DNA from: Podocnemis expansa
Lineage: Eukaryota > Chordata > Testudines > Podocnemididae
Length of the DNA stretch: 64,000 nucleotides
NCBI GenBank assembly: GCA_007922195.1
Contig: ML681995.1
Location: 1,253,982 to 1,317,981 of the forward strand
Reading direction: 5' to 3'
The position numbers and the translations under genes were made by a program. Positions within the stretch are counted from its first letter, which is position 1. Each line of letters starts with the position of its first letter. Below are positions 1 to 11,925 of this stretch, piece by piece. The notes beneath the pieces are model-generated. The model ran no database searches. It saw nothing but the letters and a program-made list of their open reading frames with translations, and was not told the DNA's origin.

Positions 1-3000
1 CAAATTTTACCTGGGGGATGAAGAAAAGAGGAGGGATTTAAAATGGAAATGCTGTCAAAGCTTTAACTATAGCATAGCAAAAAGACTCTAATTACCATTT
101 ATATAACTCCTGCAAAAATTTAAGGGGGGGGGGAACCAAACACACCTTTACCTTTGTTCCAAGACAAATTGTTCTACTGATTCACATCTGCAAAAGCACT
201 TCACTTTATCTTAAGACCACAGTCCTGAGGTATTTAATTACCCTGTCAAGACCACTAAATGGTCTGGCACCATGCCCTTTCCCTCAATCTCCACTGACTG
301 ATAGCATCAATAGAATTCACTTGCTTTAATTAAAGCACCAAACAGGATTCCCTTTTACCACTTGCTAGATCAATGGTCTTTAATACAGGAAGAATAAAAT
401 ACAAAAGTGAGAAGGGAGTCTTCTTCCTCACCTTTACAGTTCATTTGCCTTTGGTGTTCTAAAGGGGTTTTTACACAAATAAATAGATATCTCCCAGGTC
501 CTTGAGAAGCTGGTTAATGGCGATCATTAAAAACTTGTCTATTAAGATTCTTTCTTGTTAATATACTTCTACAAATATGAGCAGGTCAGACTTATGAAAA
601 CTAGTGACTGGAAGACATCCCTCATTGTTACATAAACTTAGCACAAATAGAAGTCTACCAAAAAAAGAAGTTCATGGGTCTATACACTAGTTACACATTA
701 TGTAATAAAACAAAATGCATATAATCTACTCGAAATATTGTCACTTAAGGTTCCCCTGAGCAAGCAATAAATTATGGCACAGCAATTACTTTAATATTAC
801 TCTTACAGAACTGGATCATGTTTCACAACTAACCAAGAATTGCTATCAAATGAAGAAACAAGGTACACACCACAAACATGTTTTAATCATTTCTAAAAGG
901 TGTTCATAGCTGTTATATGCTCCACATCTCAAATCATCTAACTACAGCATATGTTATTTCTTGGAAATCAGATGAGAGCATTCTACAATGGTTTGCCCAT
1001 TTTACAGTTCCAATTCATGCTCCAGTCTCCTTCGTTTTGTTGGAGTTAGTAAGGGATGATACCAGCAAAGGATATCTTCACAAGACACGTGCGGCCAAGA
1101 AACTGGGAAAGTGAACTTTCTGCCAACTTCTGCATGAATGACACTCCATTGTAAGCCTTAGGATTTTTTAATATATGCAAGAGCTATGGAAGAGTGGGAA
1201 GAAAACCTACAGATTTAATACTTTTGATTAAATATTTCTTAAATCTATACTCCCTGACAGGTGATAATTACTCTTGTAAACACTTTAATAGTCAACCAAA
1301 AAAGAATCTCTTGTAGGAATCATGTGAGAAGAAATGTTTAACCATCTTTTGCCCGGCAAGAAATCAACTGCTGACTTGCAAAGAAGGGCAGAGGTCTGGA
1401 AGCTGCATTTGTTAAGCATAAAAACGTACACAAAAGTGCTTCAAATGTTTCTACTTGATACTTGCCTAGGATTAAGCAAATACCTCCATCAGTGACAATG
1501 TTCACCTCAGTCTTGCATTTAAGTGAACTCTGATATTTAACCCACCTCACATTAAACAGTTAACCCTTCCATGGTACCTTGTTTGTTTGCCCCAATCCAG
1601 CTGGAACTGTTAAGCTGGGAAAATTAACAAGCGACCTAATGGAACTAGTGGTACTTCTGTGGGACATCATCTGGGGTCAACCACACACATCCCCAGATCC
1701 AAGGGGCTTAAGTCAGACTGGCAGTTACAAGTGCAAATCTATTCTTTACTCATTTCCACCCATGGCACTTTAAACCACAGCCAGTTTCTTTTCTGGCATC
1801 AGTGTGGAAAGCTGCCTGCTCTAGACCTGCAACTGTTTACTCAGATGAAAGAACTGAGTTGTCTGCACCCTCTTGCACAGGGGCTGTCAGACCAGACGTT
1901 TACCTCAGGGTTCTTGCAGCTTGGTCTGCTGCTCTAGGTAAAAACAAACAAAAACAAAAAACAAAAACTACTCTTCAGTTTCTACCTTGGTTTTAAGAAA
2001 CCCAGTAGAAGAAATCACCAGAGAAGACTGCTCTTATTCCATTGCTTTTGACCCCCCCCTCCCAAAATGGGAAACTGTTCCTGAAGACAAAAGTCAATCC
2101 AAATCTGGCTTTTCCCATCCTTATTCAGCACTGTAACAAGTCCATGAGTTTTTGTTCCATTAAAATTGTCTATCAGCTTATATCCCTGGAAGTAGTAGTA
2201 AGCTCTTTCTGAGCCAAAGAGTAAATACTGTACGTATGAGCAAGTGGGACCTAGGGAAGGGGTGTGAGAGGAGGGACTACAGCATCTCAATCAAAAGAAG
2301 TTAAGATTTGCATCTAATTCATTTTCTGTCAAATGCAACACTCGCAGTACTAAAAAGGGTTCCAATAGCAGCATCTTCCAAAAGAAGAAAAGACTCACAT
2401 GGATCAAAAAACACCACTTTCCATCATGCATCAAATTACCAGCTTATGATCAAACTGTGTAGTAGAGGAATCCAAGACCTAAAGCAGTAATTAGATCTGC
2501 AGAGTGCATCTCTGCTCCTGGTTTGGAGGCCTCCAGAGGTCACTAAAATTCAAATGTAGAGTTGTCCTGTCTGCCAAAGGCCAAATAAGAAATTAAAACA
2601 ATCCTGTCAGCATAATAGAAGTTAGTAAACTGTTGTGATTTCTAGAGCAACACTGAAAACATGATTAGAGCAGGAAACAAAGCAAAATGTTATGCAAGTA
2701 TCTTAACAAAATCACCCCCTATGGCTTTGCTCTCCTATTTTTATAAAAAATTTGGAGACTAGTAATTGCTCATACAGCAACATAGCAAAAAACTTAGGCT
2801 GTCCTTGTAAATGCAGACTTTCAAGCACATCTCATGCCTCCAGACGAAAAACAGCAGCAGACTAATTAGTTTTAACAGTAGTCAGGGCCAGAGATGGGAA
2901 TGGAAACCACAAATTACACAGTCCACAATCTTATGTTCAATCCACAGTGCCAGGTGGCAGGTCCGCTACCCTCTGAAATGGGCTATTTTCACTTCATGGT

Positions 3001-3276
3001 GAACATTGACACAGGTGAATCATTTTTCACCCAAGACACCTTTTGGTTGTCACCTGTCTCAGTTGGTAAAATTTCAGGCAAGTCTGTGTGTGGAAAGTAT
3101 TAAATATTCAGCAAGAAAGGCTATCACCTCACATCAGTTTCACAAACTCAAATGGGCTTCATACATCACAGAACTTGCCCAACCCTCACACAGCCTTCCT
3201 TAGGGGAGTCAAACAACAGACAGCCCCATATTTTCCCTTGGAAGGAAATATGCAAGAACTAAGCTATTTCCTGGCT
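1..3276. other. ELAVL2 downstream intron, no feature recognised
   Basis: Unique-looking AT-rich sequence with a G run near 125 and A-rich tracts near 1940-1970. All open frames are short and unlike known proteins on either strand. No exon of ELAVL2 was found here. Confidence 0.5.
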
Positions 3277-3560
3277 CAGGGGTCTGCAACCTGTGGCTCC
3301 AGAGCCACGTGCAGCTCTTTGGCTGGCCTCTTCTGGCTTCTGGCTCCAGGGCCTCCTACCACCACCAAGAGACCCTGCTGGCAGCCATCTCCAGGCTCCC
3401 TCTCACTGAGGGATACTGCTGGCAGCCCACACCAGGCTCCGGGGTCTTCCCCTGACACCAGGGGACCCTGCAGGTGGCCCGCTCACAAGTTCTCCCCCCA
3501 ACCCCATCACAGAACCCTGCAGCAAGTGCCTTGGACCAGTTCCCAGCTCCCCCACCTCCC
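3277..3560 (+). mobile_element. Probable hAT-type MITE left end with GC-rich interior
   Basis: Starts CAGGGGTCTGCAACCTGTGG followed by CTCCAGAGCCAC, the form of a hAT terminal repeat. The interior is GC-rich and unlike its AT-rich surroundings. I could not find a matching right terminal repeat, so it is either truncated or decayed; no target duplication can be given. Confidence 0.45.
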
Positions 3561-4483
3561 ACTGAGAGACTACACCCACTGCAATTCTCAAAACACTTGG
3601 TTATAAAAGATTTTTCAAGAAGTGACTCATTTTGGATTGCTGACCTTGCTGATGTAAAAATGCTAGCAATAACTAGTTATAAACCCTGTGTCTGGATTTG
3701 TCAAATTTTAGCCACCGCAAAAGTATTGGCAGTGAGAGTACCTCTTTCAGAAAAGAATGGAATGAAGTCATGATCAGCCACACAACTAGTACTCCTTTAC
3801 ATGACTGTGATCGTCCTAGCTGGGCTGCTGCTTAGTGAAAAGTGGTTTAAGATGATAAACCCCAGTCATGTATGACTTCTGTATCACACAAGTCTTTGGG
3901 ATTACCTCCAACCAAAATATATACAGGAAATGTGCAGCCTGACCTTGCTTGAATCACTGGTACAGGACTGATGTGGTGGCTCCAATCAAGACTAAGCAAC
4001 TTACCTTGGTTGCTTGTTCTCAAATCTGAACCCCATACAACGGCAGGTTCTGGATAAGAATCTTATGGGACACCACCACCAGGGGCATCACTGATGCCTG
4101 GCACATGGGGTACGTGCCCCAAGTCCCAGCACCAGTGCCCCAAATGTCTAGGGTGCCACCTGCCTCTCCCGGCCCTGTTCCCAGCTGGGACCAGGTCACC
4201 CATGGCAACACCTGCCTCTTCCGGGCTGGGGCACCTGAGGCAGCCACTGACTTGCCTGGCCCCAGTCCTGGCCAGGGACTGGGGGCCAGACTGGCAGCAG
4301 GAGCAGCCTGGGGACCCACCTCCAGATTGACACAAGGGGGCCAGGGTCCTGCCCCCTGCGTCAGGGCAACGACGCTCCTGACTACCACCATGAGAAAGCT
4401 TAACTTTGCTTAGAAGTCTCAAGCAACTGCCCAACATATGCAGGCCTGGCTCAGTCTCCAAACAGATATCCTTAGCTGCTTCT
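3561..4483. other. Intron with a GC-rich patch at about 4080-4400
   Basis: From 4080 to 4400 the sequence is strongly GC-rich, with many CCAG/CTGG words (CTGGGACCAGG, GGCCCCAGTCCTGGCC). The open frames there overlap in several registers and show no known domain. It may be the interior or far end of the MITE that starts at 3277, but I cannot show this. Confidence 0.3.
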
Positions 4484-4528
4484 TGGAATGGACAGGAGCA
4501 AATCACGCAACGTTAGGTGCACCTGTGC

Positions 4529-4651
4529 CACATGCACAGAAGCTTCTACTCCAGAGTACCCATAGGTTTGGCTGTGGAGCCCCCTGGAGTGGCTCCTTTG
4601 CAGCTCTCTACAAGGGCCTGCCAGCCAACTCTCCCCTCTTCCGTTCCATTT
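4529..4651 (+). repeat. DIRS left inverted terminal repeat
   Basis: GAGTACCCATAGGTTTGGCT followed by GTGGAGCCCC matches, with mismatches, the reverse complement of the right end around 10058-10160 (GAATACCCGTAGGATCGGCT then GTGGAGCCCC). The similarity continues through CTCCCCTCTTCCGTTCCATTT against CTCCTCCTCAGTTCCATTT. Confidence 0.8.
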
Positions 4652-4779
4652 GTACAGCCCTAGCAGTCACTGGAACCTGGTCTGCTAGAGTTATAGCAGC
4701 TGCCCGGTGGTTTAGTGTTGAGTACCTATTAATTGTTAGTAGTTAGTTTCCTTCATTAGTTGAGTGCTTATTTGCCTGC

Positions 4780-6954
4780 CCCAGGCTCAGAACCAGGTTC
4801 ATGCCCAGCATCAAACCTGCGACTCTTGCCAGAGGCTGATGCCATAGGACAACCCGCATCAGTCCTTCCTGCTTTATCTGGGAGAGTCACCTTTAAAGGA
4901 GAAGTGCAGGATTTGCTGCTGTTTTAAGCCTCAAACTCAAAAAGGACAGAGAACAGAAGCTTAAAATCCATATGACATAGGTGGCTCTTCAAGCGGCTCC
5001 CTCAGGTTTCAAAACAGTGCGGCACAGTCAGTACAGAGCACACCAACTACCCTTCCAGGCAGCTCCAAGCTCAAGGGCATGGCTAAGCCTCAGCACCATG
5101 CGGCACTAGATGCAGCAGCAACACCACAACTGCAGCACGGGTCCCTCTCCCCAGCACTGCCCCAAAAGGTGGTGGTGGACAGGGGTTGTTCAGGGCCATG
5201 TAGCTTTGGCACCCCTGCATACTGCACTGTCAGTGGCCACTGAGCGTCCCTCAGGCCCGCTCCATCACCTCCCCCATGAGGGAGATCTCGTTGTCTTCGA
5301 CCCCGGAGGCTTTTGTAGTGGCACAGGACCTCCTAGAGCAAGTGGTACTGCCTTTGCCTCACCAGGTACCATCTGCAGTACCCTGAGTGGGGCCATTGAA
5401 AGGCAAACCCATGCTGTTCTGCCCCATATCACCATGGCACTGATCCCCAGCAGTGCCGGAAGCAGGGAGTTCCCACTCTCCATGGGCGCTGCAGCCAGAC
5501 CAGCAATGCTCCCCTGTGCCATTGATGATTGTAGTGGCAGCAGGAGCTCCCCGGTCACAAGTGCAAGTAGCCACCCTCAGACCTCATCACTGTCCCATGG
5601 AGTTCAGACTCGTGGCACTGTTCTCCGGCACCGTCAGGCACCACACCACCCCAGTGGCCCTGGAGCAGCCGCTCTTCTGGTTCAGAGGAAAGTTACTGGC
5701 ATCAAGAAGGAGTAGGGAGCATAACTGGAGCCCAACACAATCTCCTCCTCCATCCCCTCCTCAGTGGCAGCCCCAGTGGCAAATGCCTCAGCAGTGGTCC
5801 TTTTGGATGCCATGGGCCTATCATCAAGAGCGGGGGCCCAGGCTGTCCAAGCTTTATTCCAGGGCAAGCTCTCATCTGCCACCATCATATTCACCAAGTG
5901 TTCCACTGGGCGCTGATCAGGCCTTGGGAGACGCACCCAAAGGAGCGAGGGGGACAGGGTAAGCCCGGCAAGCGAGGGCTGCCATGCCTCCTCTGGTTTA
6001 GAAGCTAGACCTCCAGAGGTGGTGGGGCAAATCTTCATCCTCTCCCCCGACGAAGCTGTTGCGGGAGCTAAGGCAGCTATGCTTCCAGAGGACAGCAAGG
6101 CGCATCAGGAGCTCCTTAGAAGAGAGTGACATGCTGTCTAGGCATCCAGGGGGAGGAAATATCAGAGGAAGCAGATCCCCTGGTTGATATCCTTCTCCTG
6201 AAAAACCCTGGGAGGGTTGCCCTTCCTTTCATTAAGGCAACTCAAAAACCACCACTAAGACACTGTGGTACACTCCAGAGCCTCTATTCCCCCTACAGCG
6301 AATAGGGTTGAGAGGGTTGTTGGTGGTGGCAGCAGCCAATGAGAAAGAGGCAGGGCCACCTTGGACCTACTCCAAAGTCAAACTTATTTGTTTGAAAGGC
6401 ATACTCAAGAGGCAGCCTTCAGCTAAGGATTGCCAATCAACAGACAAAACTTAGCAGGTATGCCTTCAATTCATTGGCCTCCGTGGACAAATGCTCAGAG
6501 ACGATTGGCCAGGAGTCAAGGCCAAGTTTTCAGCAAGCAGTGAAAGGGAAGGGAAGGGAAGGTCATGTCTAGGGCACTGCTGCAATCTGCTCTCAATGCT
6601 GCAAATGCAGCCTCACGGTCTACAGCTTCTGGAGTGACCATACACAGAAGCTCATGGTTGCAAGCATCCAATCTACTATTCAGGACATTCCTTTCAAGGG
6701 CTCAGAGCTCTTCTCCCAGCAGACTGATGCCAAGCTCCAGACCCTCAGATTCTAGGGCCTTATTAAAATTGTTGGGCTTGCACACTCTTGCTTCACAGAG
6801 AATGCTTTTCAAGCCCCAGGCAGCTTCCCGCCCATACCAGCATCGCCAAGAATATGATTGGCGGACAAGCTGTAGTGGGCATAAGAGCAGTGACTATTTC
6901 TTGGACCAGCAACAAGGACACTCACACCAGCTCTTGTCCTCCAAGAACTTTTGA
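4780..6954 (+). pseudogene. DIRS gag-like ORF1, broken
   Basis: Scattered pieces of a DIRS-type ORF1 are readable in different frames. Near 4900 a short Cys-bearing stretch reads EKCRICCCFKPQTQKG. Near 6040 one frame reads DEAVAGAKAAMLPEDSKAHQ, followed by QELLRRE. From 6565 to 6954 a 129-aa frame carries ALLQSALNAANAASRSTASG and later RALLKLLGLHT, which fit the C-terminal part of ORF1 in amniote DIRS elements. Stops and frameshifts separate the pieces. Assignment rests on recalled family similarity and gene order. Confidence 0.65.
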
Positions 6955-7139
6955 GGGTGCACTCAAGGTCAGAATACCAGTTACCAATTTGGATCCAGTT
7001 AATTTCTTCCTTTGTTGACAGACTATCCCTGGTTTACTGTGCCTGGTTGAGCATTGCCTCAAACCAGTGGGTGCTCTGCAGAGTTCAACGGGGGTATTCT
7101 CTCCAGTTTTTTTTTTTTTTTTACCCCCTTTCTGCTCAC

Positions 7140-7720
7140 CCCCCTTCCCATCCCTCTTCAGGGACCCCTCTCACGAGCAGTTACTATGCCAAGAGATGGA
7201 TGCTCTTCTGGACTAAGGAACAGTGGAGGAGGTCCCACACCTCCTATGGGGCAAGGGGTTCTATTCCCATTATTTCCTCATCCCAAAGGCGAAGGGCAGC
7301 CTCCAGCCTATTCTTGATCTTCAGGGCCTGAACTGCTTCCTGTGCGAGATCCGCCTCCTCACGGTGACCTTAGCCTCTATAACTCCTTTGCTGGATCCAG
7401 CCGACTGGTATGCCGCCCTTGATCTTCAGGATGCGTAATTCCATATTTCAATCTGCCCCAGACACAAAGTTCCTGAAGTTCACAGTGGGCAGCAGGCACC
7501 TACAGTTCCTTTTGGGCTGGCCACTGCACCCCAGGTCTTCATGAAATGCCTAGCAGTAGTCACAGCCTTCCTCATGCGGTCGAATTCAAGTGTTTCCATA
7601 CCTGAACGACTGGCTGGTGTGCAGTCGTTCCAGGGATGAGGTGCCAAATCACCTCTGAGTGATTCAGGACACCTTCTCACACCCAGGCGTGCTCATAAAC
7701 ACCCAAAAGTCCACCTTGGT
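7140..7720 (+). pseudogene. DIRS reverse transcriptase, inactivated
   Basis: The frame 7223-7438 reads GFYSHYFLIPKAKGSLQPIL then DLQGLNCFL and ends ALDLQDA followed by TAA (7436-7438). This is the finger region and motif A of a DIRS/Ty3-like RT, with a stop inside motif A. After a frame change the catalytic YxDD box is present as YLND (7599-7610), so its first Asp is Asn. Both changes would abolish polymerase activity. A run of 18 T near 7108 lies just upstream. Confidence 0.85.
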
Positions 7721-8023
7721 CCTGACCCAGAGAATTGAGTTCATAGGGGAACGTCTGGTCTCAACAATAGCAAGAGCCTCACTCCCTCAGTCTCATTTCT
7801 ATGTGATCAGGAGCCTGGCGCAGGACTTGTAGAGATTTCCTTTGACAACAGTGAGGTCTTGCCTCAAGCTGCTAGAACTTATGGCGGCGGGGCACACCTG
7901 TCTCCGCTTACAACCCTTGCAAATGCGGTTAGCGTTGGTGCATCGGCCAGCCCAGGACAATTTAGACAGCTCAGTAACCCTGCCAGCAGAGGTGTTGAGG
8001 TCTCTGGACTCGTGGTACTTTGA

Positions 8024-8860
8024 ATGCAACATGTGAAACAGTCTTCTGTTCCATGTACCCCGCCTGTCAATGAACCTCGTTACCAATGCCTTGGACCTCG
8101 GTTGGGGCACCCATCAGCAGACTCAGAACCCAGGGTCTGTGGAAAGAGGCAGAGTTGCTTCTACTCCTCAACATCAAGGAGCTCAGAATGGTTAACCTGG
8201 CATGTCACCTTCCAGAGTCATCTAATGGTGAAGGCAGTTTCAGTCCATAAGGACAACCCCTCGACTGTGTTTTACATCAAAAAACAGGGAGGTGCCTACT
8301 CTACTTCCCTCTGTCAAGAAGCCCACAACCTGTGGGAATTTTGTATTCAGCGCTCAATTCGTCTGGTGGCCTCATACTTCCCCGGCCATCAGAACTTGAC
8401 AGCGGACAGCCTCAGCCAGAAGCTTATGACCCACGAGTGGTTTCTCAAGTGGGAGGTACTGATAGAGATCTTCCAGACATGGGGTTATCCTCAAGTGGAC
8501 CTGTTTCCATCTAAACACAATAAGAAATGCGAGATGTTCTGCTTGTTCAGGGGAAGCAGCCCCGGTTCTCTGGCAGATGCGTTCAACAACGCTTGGGAGG
8601 ACCAGAGATGCTACGCATTACCCCACAACCCCTCCGATTTCAAAGGTGGTCCCAAAAAAACTAAGCAGGATATAGCAACAGTCACACTCATAGCACCAGC
8701 ATGGCCAAGGCAGCACTGGTATACAGCCCTGTTGAATCTCTCAGTCCAAGCGTCGCTAGAACTGCTGCTGCTGCTGGATCTCCTCACCCAGAACCATGGA
8801 CAGTTGGTGCACCCAAAACATGAGGTCCTTGCAGCTACAGGCATGGAACTCTGTGGTTGA
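8024..8860 (+). pseudogene. DIRS RNase H region, longest open frame in the element (278 aa)
   Basis: The readable domain starts about residue 68 of this frame and includes NPSTVFYIKKQGGAYSTSLC, then LVASYFPGHQNLTADSLSQK, then YPQVDLFPSKHNKKCEMFC and LIAPAWPRQHWYTALLNLSV. These are typical of the DIRS RNase H and following region. The first part of the domain is in another frame (LLLLNIKELRMVNLACHLP near 8160-8220), so a frameshift lies near 8220-8250. The first ~60 residues of the open frame are therefore not native. The gene sits between RT and recombinase as expected. Confidence 0.82.
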
Positions 8861-8919
8861 TTCGGCAGGAGCTGCAGTGTTCGTCTCCAGTATGGGAGGT
8901 GCTGTGAAATAGCAGGAAA

Positions 8920-9886
8920 GCAGCCACTAGATTTACTTATTGGGCCAAGGGGTCAACGTTCATGAGATGGTCAAACAAACAATGGCCTAGATCCAGTCTC
9001 CCTTCCCATCCATAAGATCCTGGATTACCTGTGATTATTGAAGCCCAAAGGTCTGGCGACTTCTTCCGTTGAAGTCCACCTGGCAGCAATTTCAGTGTTC
9101 CACAGAGGCTCGGGGCAGAGTTTGGTTGTTTCTGACCCAACAGTTAAATATTTCCTGAAGGGGCTGACCCAGTTGTTTTGGCACTACGCCTGCCAGTGGC
9201 TCAATAAGACCTGAATTTTATCCTCACATGACTGACTGGTCCACTATTTGAACCGTTGGCAGCCTGTCTGCTGCTCTACTTATTATGGAAGTTTGCCTTT
9301 TTAGCAGCAATCACCTCAGCCCATCAGGTGTCAGAAATTCAGGCCTTTATGTCAGAGCCATCCTACTTTGCCTTTTTCAAGGACAACGTTCGACTGCATC
9401 CCCATCCAGCCTTTCGTCTTAAGGTGGTGTTGAGTTTCCACGCCAGCCCGGAAATTTACTTCCAAGTGTTTTCCCTAAACTGCACACTTCTGAGACAGAC
9501 TAGTGCCTGCATACACTGGATGTTAGGTGGAGCATCAACTTTTTATACTGAAAAGCTAAACAGTGCCGCAAGACTTCACAACTTTTGTAGTGGTAGCTGA
9601 CAATCAAAGAGCAGGCAGTGTCGCCTCAGCACACAATCTTAAATAGTGGGATGTATTCCGAGTGCGCTACACCTTGTCAAAGATTCGCCCACCTTCAATC
9701 AAAGCTCATTGAACAAGGACACCAGCTGCATTGTCAGCTTTCCGAGCAGGAGTGCCATTATAGGACATTCGCAAGGCAGCAACGTGGTCCTCACCCCATA
9801 TTTTTGCTCAGTATTATATGATTACCCAGAAAACACAGAATGACGCCACAGTAGGGAGAGCAGTCCTGCAGTCTGTGAAGCTGTAA
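8920..9886 (+). pseudogene. DIRS tyrosine recombinase, broken
   Basis: The frame at 9256-9600 contains LLLYLLWKFAFLAAITSAHQ then VSEIQAFMSE, the DIRS recombinase core. After a frame change the C-terminal box reads DIRKAATWSSPHIFAQYYM and ends VGRAVLQSVKL with a stop at 9884-9886. A TAG at 9761-9763 lies just before this box. The tyrosine in the HIFAQYY segment is in the position of the nucleophile. Several other stops lie between 8950 and 9250. This enzyme would circularise and integrate DIRS DNA; this copy cannot. Confidence 0.8.
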
Positions 9887-9929
9887 TTCCATCCCACCTC
9901 CTAAGGTGGGGCTTGTGATTTACCTAACA

Positions 9930-10240
9930 TGGAATGGACAGGAGAAAAATCATTCCAAAAAGAAGAGGAGGTTCTTTACCTTAACCAGTGTTCTTTGAGA
10001 TGTGTTGCTCCTAGCCATTCCATTTCCCTCCTGCCTACCTCACTTCAGAATAGTAGAAAAATGGAACTGAGGAGGAGAGGGTTGACTGGCCCTTACCTAG
10101 AGCTCCAGGAAGGCACCGCTCCAGGGGCTCCACAGCCGATCCTACGGGTATTCTGGGGGAAAGCTTTCCGGCGATCCATGCATGCACCCAAAGTGGACTG
10201 GCCAGGAGCAATACATCTCTAAGAACACTGGTTACAGGTA
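9930..10240 (+). repeat. DIRS right end: internal complementary region and right inverted terminal repeat
   Basis: Two arms, 9977-10021 (AACCAGTGTTCTTTGAGATG, then TGTTGCTCCTAGCC) and 10198-10240, are inverted copies, forming a stem around a ~175 bp loop. That loop (10058-10190) is also the inverted match to the left terminal repeat. The string at 9930-9944 repeats the extreme left end of the element in direct orientation. This layering fits DIRS terminal architecture. Confidence 0.75.
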
Positions 10241-10913
10241 ACTAACCTCTTTAGAAGCCACATGGTGTTTTGGGAGAGTTTTCACAGCCACTCATCTCAC
10301 AAAGCATAGAAATTCACTAAAACCCGGTACTAAAACCTTTGGTATGAATACCAAATAATGTGAGGGAAGGAAAGATTCTCTCCCCTTCAATCCAGACACA
10401 CAGCTACACCAGAACTTTACTGTCTGAGGACAGCTCAAACCTTGCAAATCAGCATCTGAGCAGACAACTTTCAATAAAACCCCATGAAAGGAAAAGGTAC
10501 AAAATGCCCTTCTTATAGCCAAATGCACATGAGGAGAAGGGGCAACAGCAGCAGCTCCCACTATAAACCAACAGGATCTGCATTCAGCCCTTTTAGCAAT
10601 ACAAAAGCAGCACACTCCCACAAGTTTGCAAAACCAAGGTAGAAAAGCAGAAGTTCATTATAGTGCAACAGAAGACTCATTTTGGCCTATTGAGTTGGGG
10701 GGGGGGGGTGTTTTATAAACACATTAGATAGGCATTGGAAATTTCAAACAAAACTGCAAGCTTAAAGAAAAAGGCCATTTTTGTCTTGTTTCTTCTTAAC
10801 TTCTATATCTAGTTGTTAGCTACCCTGTATTTTTAACTCAAAACTACCATTTGTTTTAACACAGGCTGCACTTGTGCATTGGGGTAGAAATAAGACCCCA
10901 GCGTCCCATTTAT

Positions 10914-10955
10914 TGTGTGTACGTACGTACGCGCGCGTGCACACACACACACACA
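10914..10955. repeat. 42-bp perfect alternating pyrimidine-purine tract
   Basis: The tract is (TG)n, then ACGTACGTAC, then GCGCGCGTG, then (CA)n, with no break in pyrimidine-purine alternation over 42 bases. Such tracts, especially with a CG core, favour left-handed Z-DNA. Confidence 0.9.
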
Positions 10956-11333
10956 GAGTCTGGCTTGAGTCACCAGATCTAACAGCTGTTTTTGACTCCC
11001 ACCCAGCAAGACAATAATAGTAAGATTTAGAAAGAAACAAGAACATTCTATGCAGAAGTGTTCTACTGAGCAATAATTGTGGCACATACAAAAATATACA
11101 TTTGGAAACAAATTCACAATTTTGTCAGATCAGAAAAGTACCTTTACTTAGGTAAAAAGGAAGAAACTTTTAATTTATGAATTCCTTGGGAGATAAGTCA
11201 CTCATTCACTGCCCCAGCCTCAGTCTGATCACTTCAAGAAAAAAATTTTCAAAACAGTTAAAACTTCTGCAAAAACCATGTTGTACAGCCTTAAGCACCT
11301 ATGTCTTTCATGCTAATGCATTCCTTAGGGGAG

Positions 11334-11361
11334 ACAGACAGACAGACACACACACACACAC
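11334..11361. repeat. GACA/CA microsatellite
   Basis: Three GACA units followed by a CA run. Confidence 0.85.
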
Positions 11362-11925
11362 TTGTTTAACAAGGTAAGGGACAAGCAGCATTTAAATGAT
11401 TTGCAGATCACTATTAATTTTAGTAAATCTTAGGCATCAGAGAAAACATGCCTTGCCTTTTTCACCTTTCCCCATAACAGTACCTTTGCATCAAACACTT
11501 TTAATCAAACATTTTTGAAATGTCCCTGATTCACTTTAAGTTTAAAACCTTTCACAAGCAAACTACATCATCTCCAAAGAAGCAAGTCTTACCTCAGTCA
11601 AAAGGGCAGGAAAGGCTACATTTGGCAGTGGATATCTGAAGTCATTAATCCAGACACCCACTGGCTTTAGCCTGAATGATCAGCTGGTGAGCTGGATGAC
11701 TGCTACCTTTAGACACTATATGAAGCAAATAAGATGGTCAGCTAATGGAAGGATGAATAATATTTTATTGACCACTCACAGAGTGGAAGCACTTTGACAA
11801 TTAATCCATTAAACCTGTGTTTTGTCTTCTAGAGTCCAGCTAACTGCTCAGAAGAGTCTATGATGTTAGCACAGGTGTTTGAATTAGTTCTGTACAGACT
11901 GAGCAAGTTACGATTGAAACTTAAA

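Larger units (their letters stand above)
4484..10240 (+). mobile_element. DIRS-type tyrosine-recombinase retrotransposon, decayed, near full length
   Basis: A 5.8 kb element with DIRS gene order: gag-like region, reverse transcriptase, RNase H, then tyrosine recombinase. It lacks LTRs. Instead its ends are inverted repeats (4529-4651 against 10058-10190), as DIRS elements require for a circular intermediate joined by recombination rather than by a DDE integrase. A 15-base string, TGGAATGGACAGGAG, occurs at the left end (4484) and again in direct orientation at 9930, where an internal complementary region would be expected. Every module except RNase H is interrupted by several stops and shifts, so the copy is dead. 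No target duplication is expected or seen. Confidence 0.88.
10241..11925. other. Intron with simple repeats, no gene recognised
   Basis: Contains a run of G near 10696-10708, the alternating tract at 10914-10955, and a short GACA/CA repeat at 11334-11361. Open frames are short and unlike known proteins. Confidence 0.5.

Noticed and set aside
3088..3606. 172-codon plus-strand open frame
   Set aside because: Lies across a GC-rich MITE end, with overlapping frames on both strands and no domain; composition explains it.
4020..4506. 123- and 147-codon minus-strand frames
   Set aside because: They overlap each other and plus-strand frames in a GC-rich patch; no domain and no gene context.
5110..5962. 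201- and 169-codon overlapping frames
   Set aside because: They are pieces or shadows of the decayed DIRS gag region, not separate genes.
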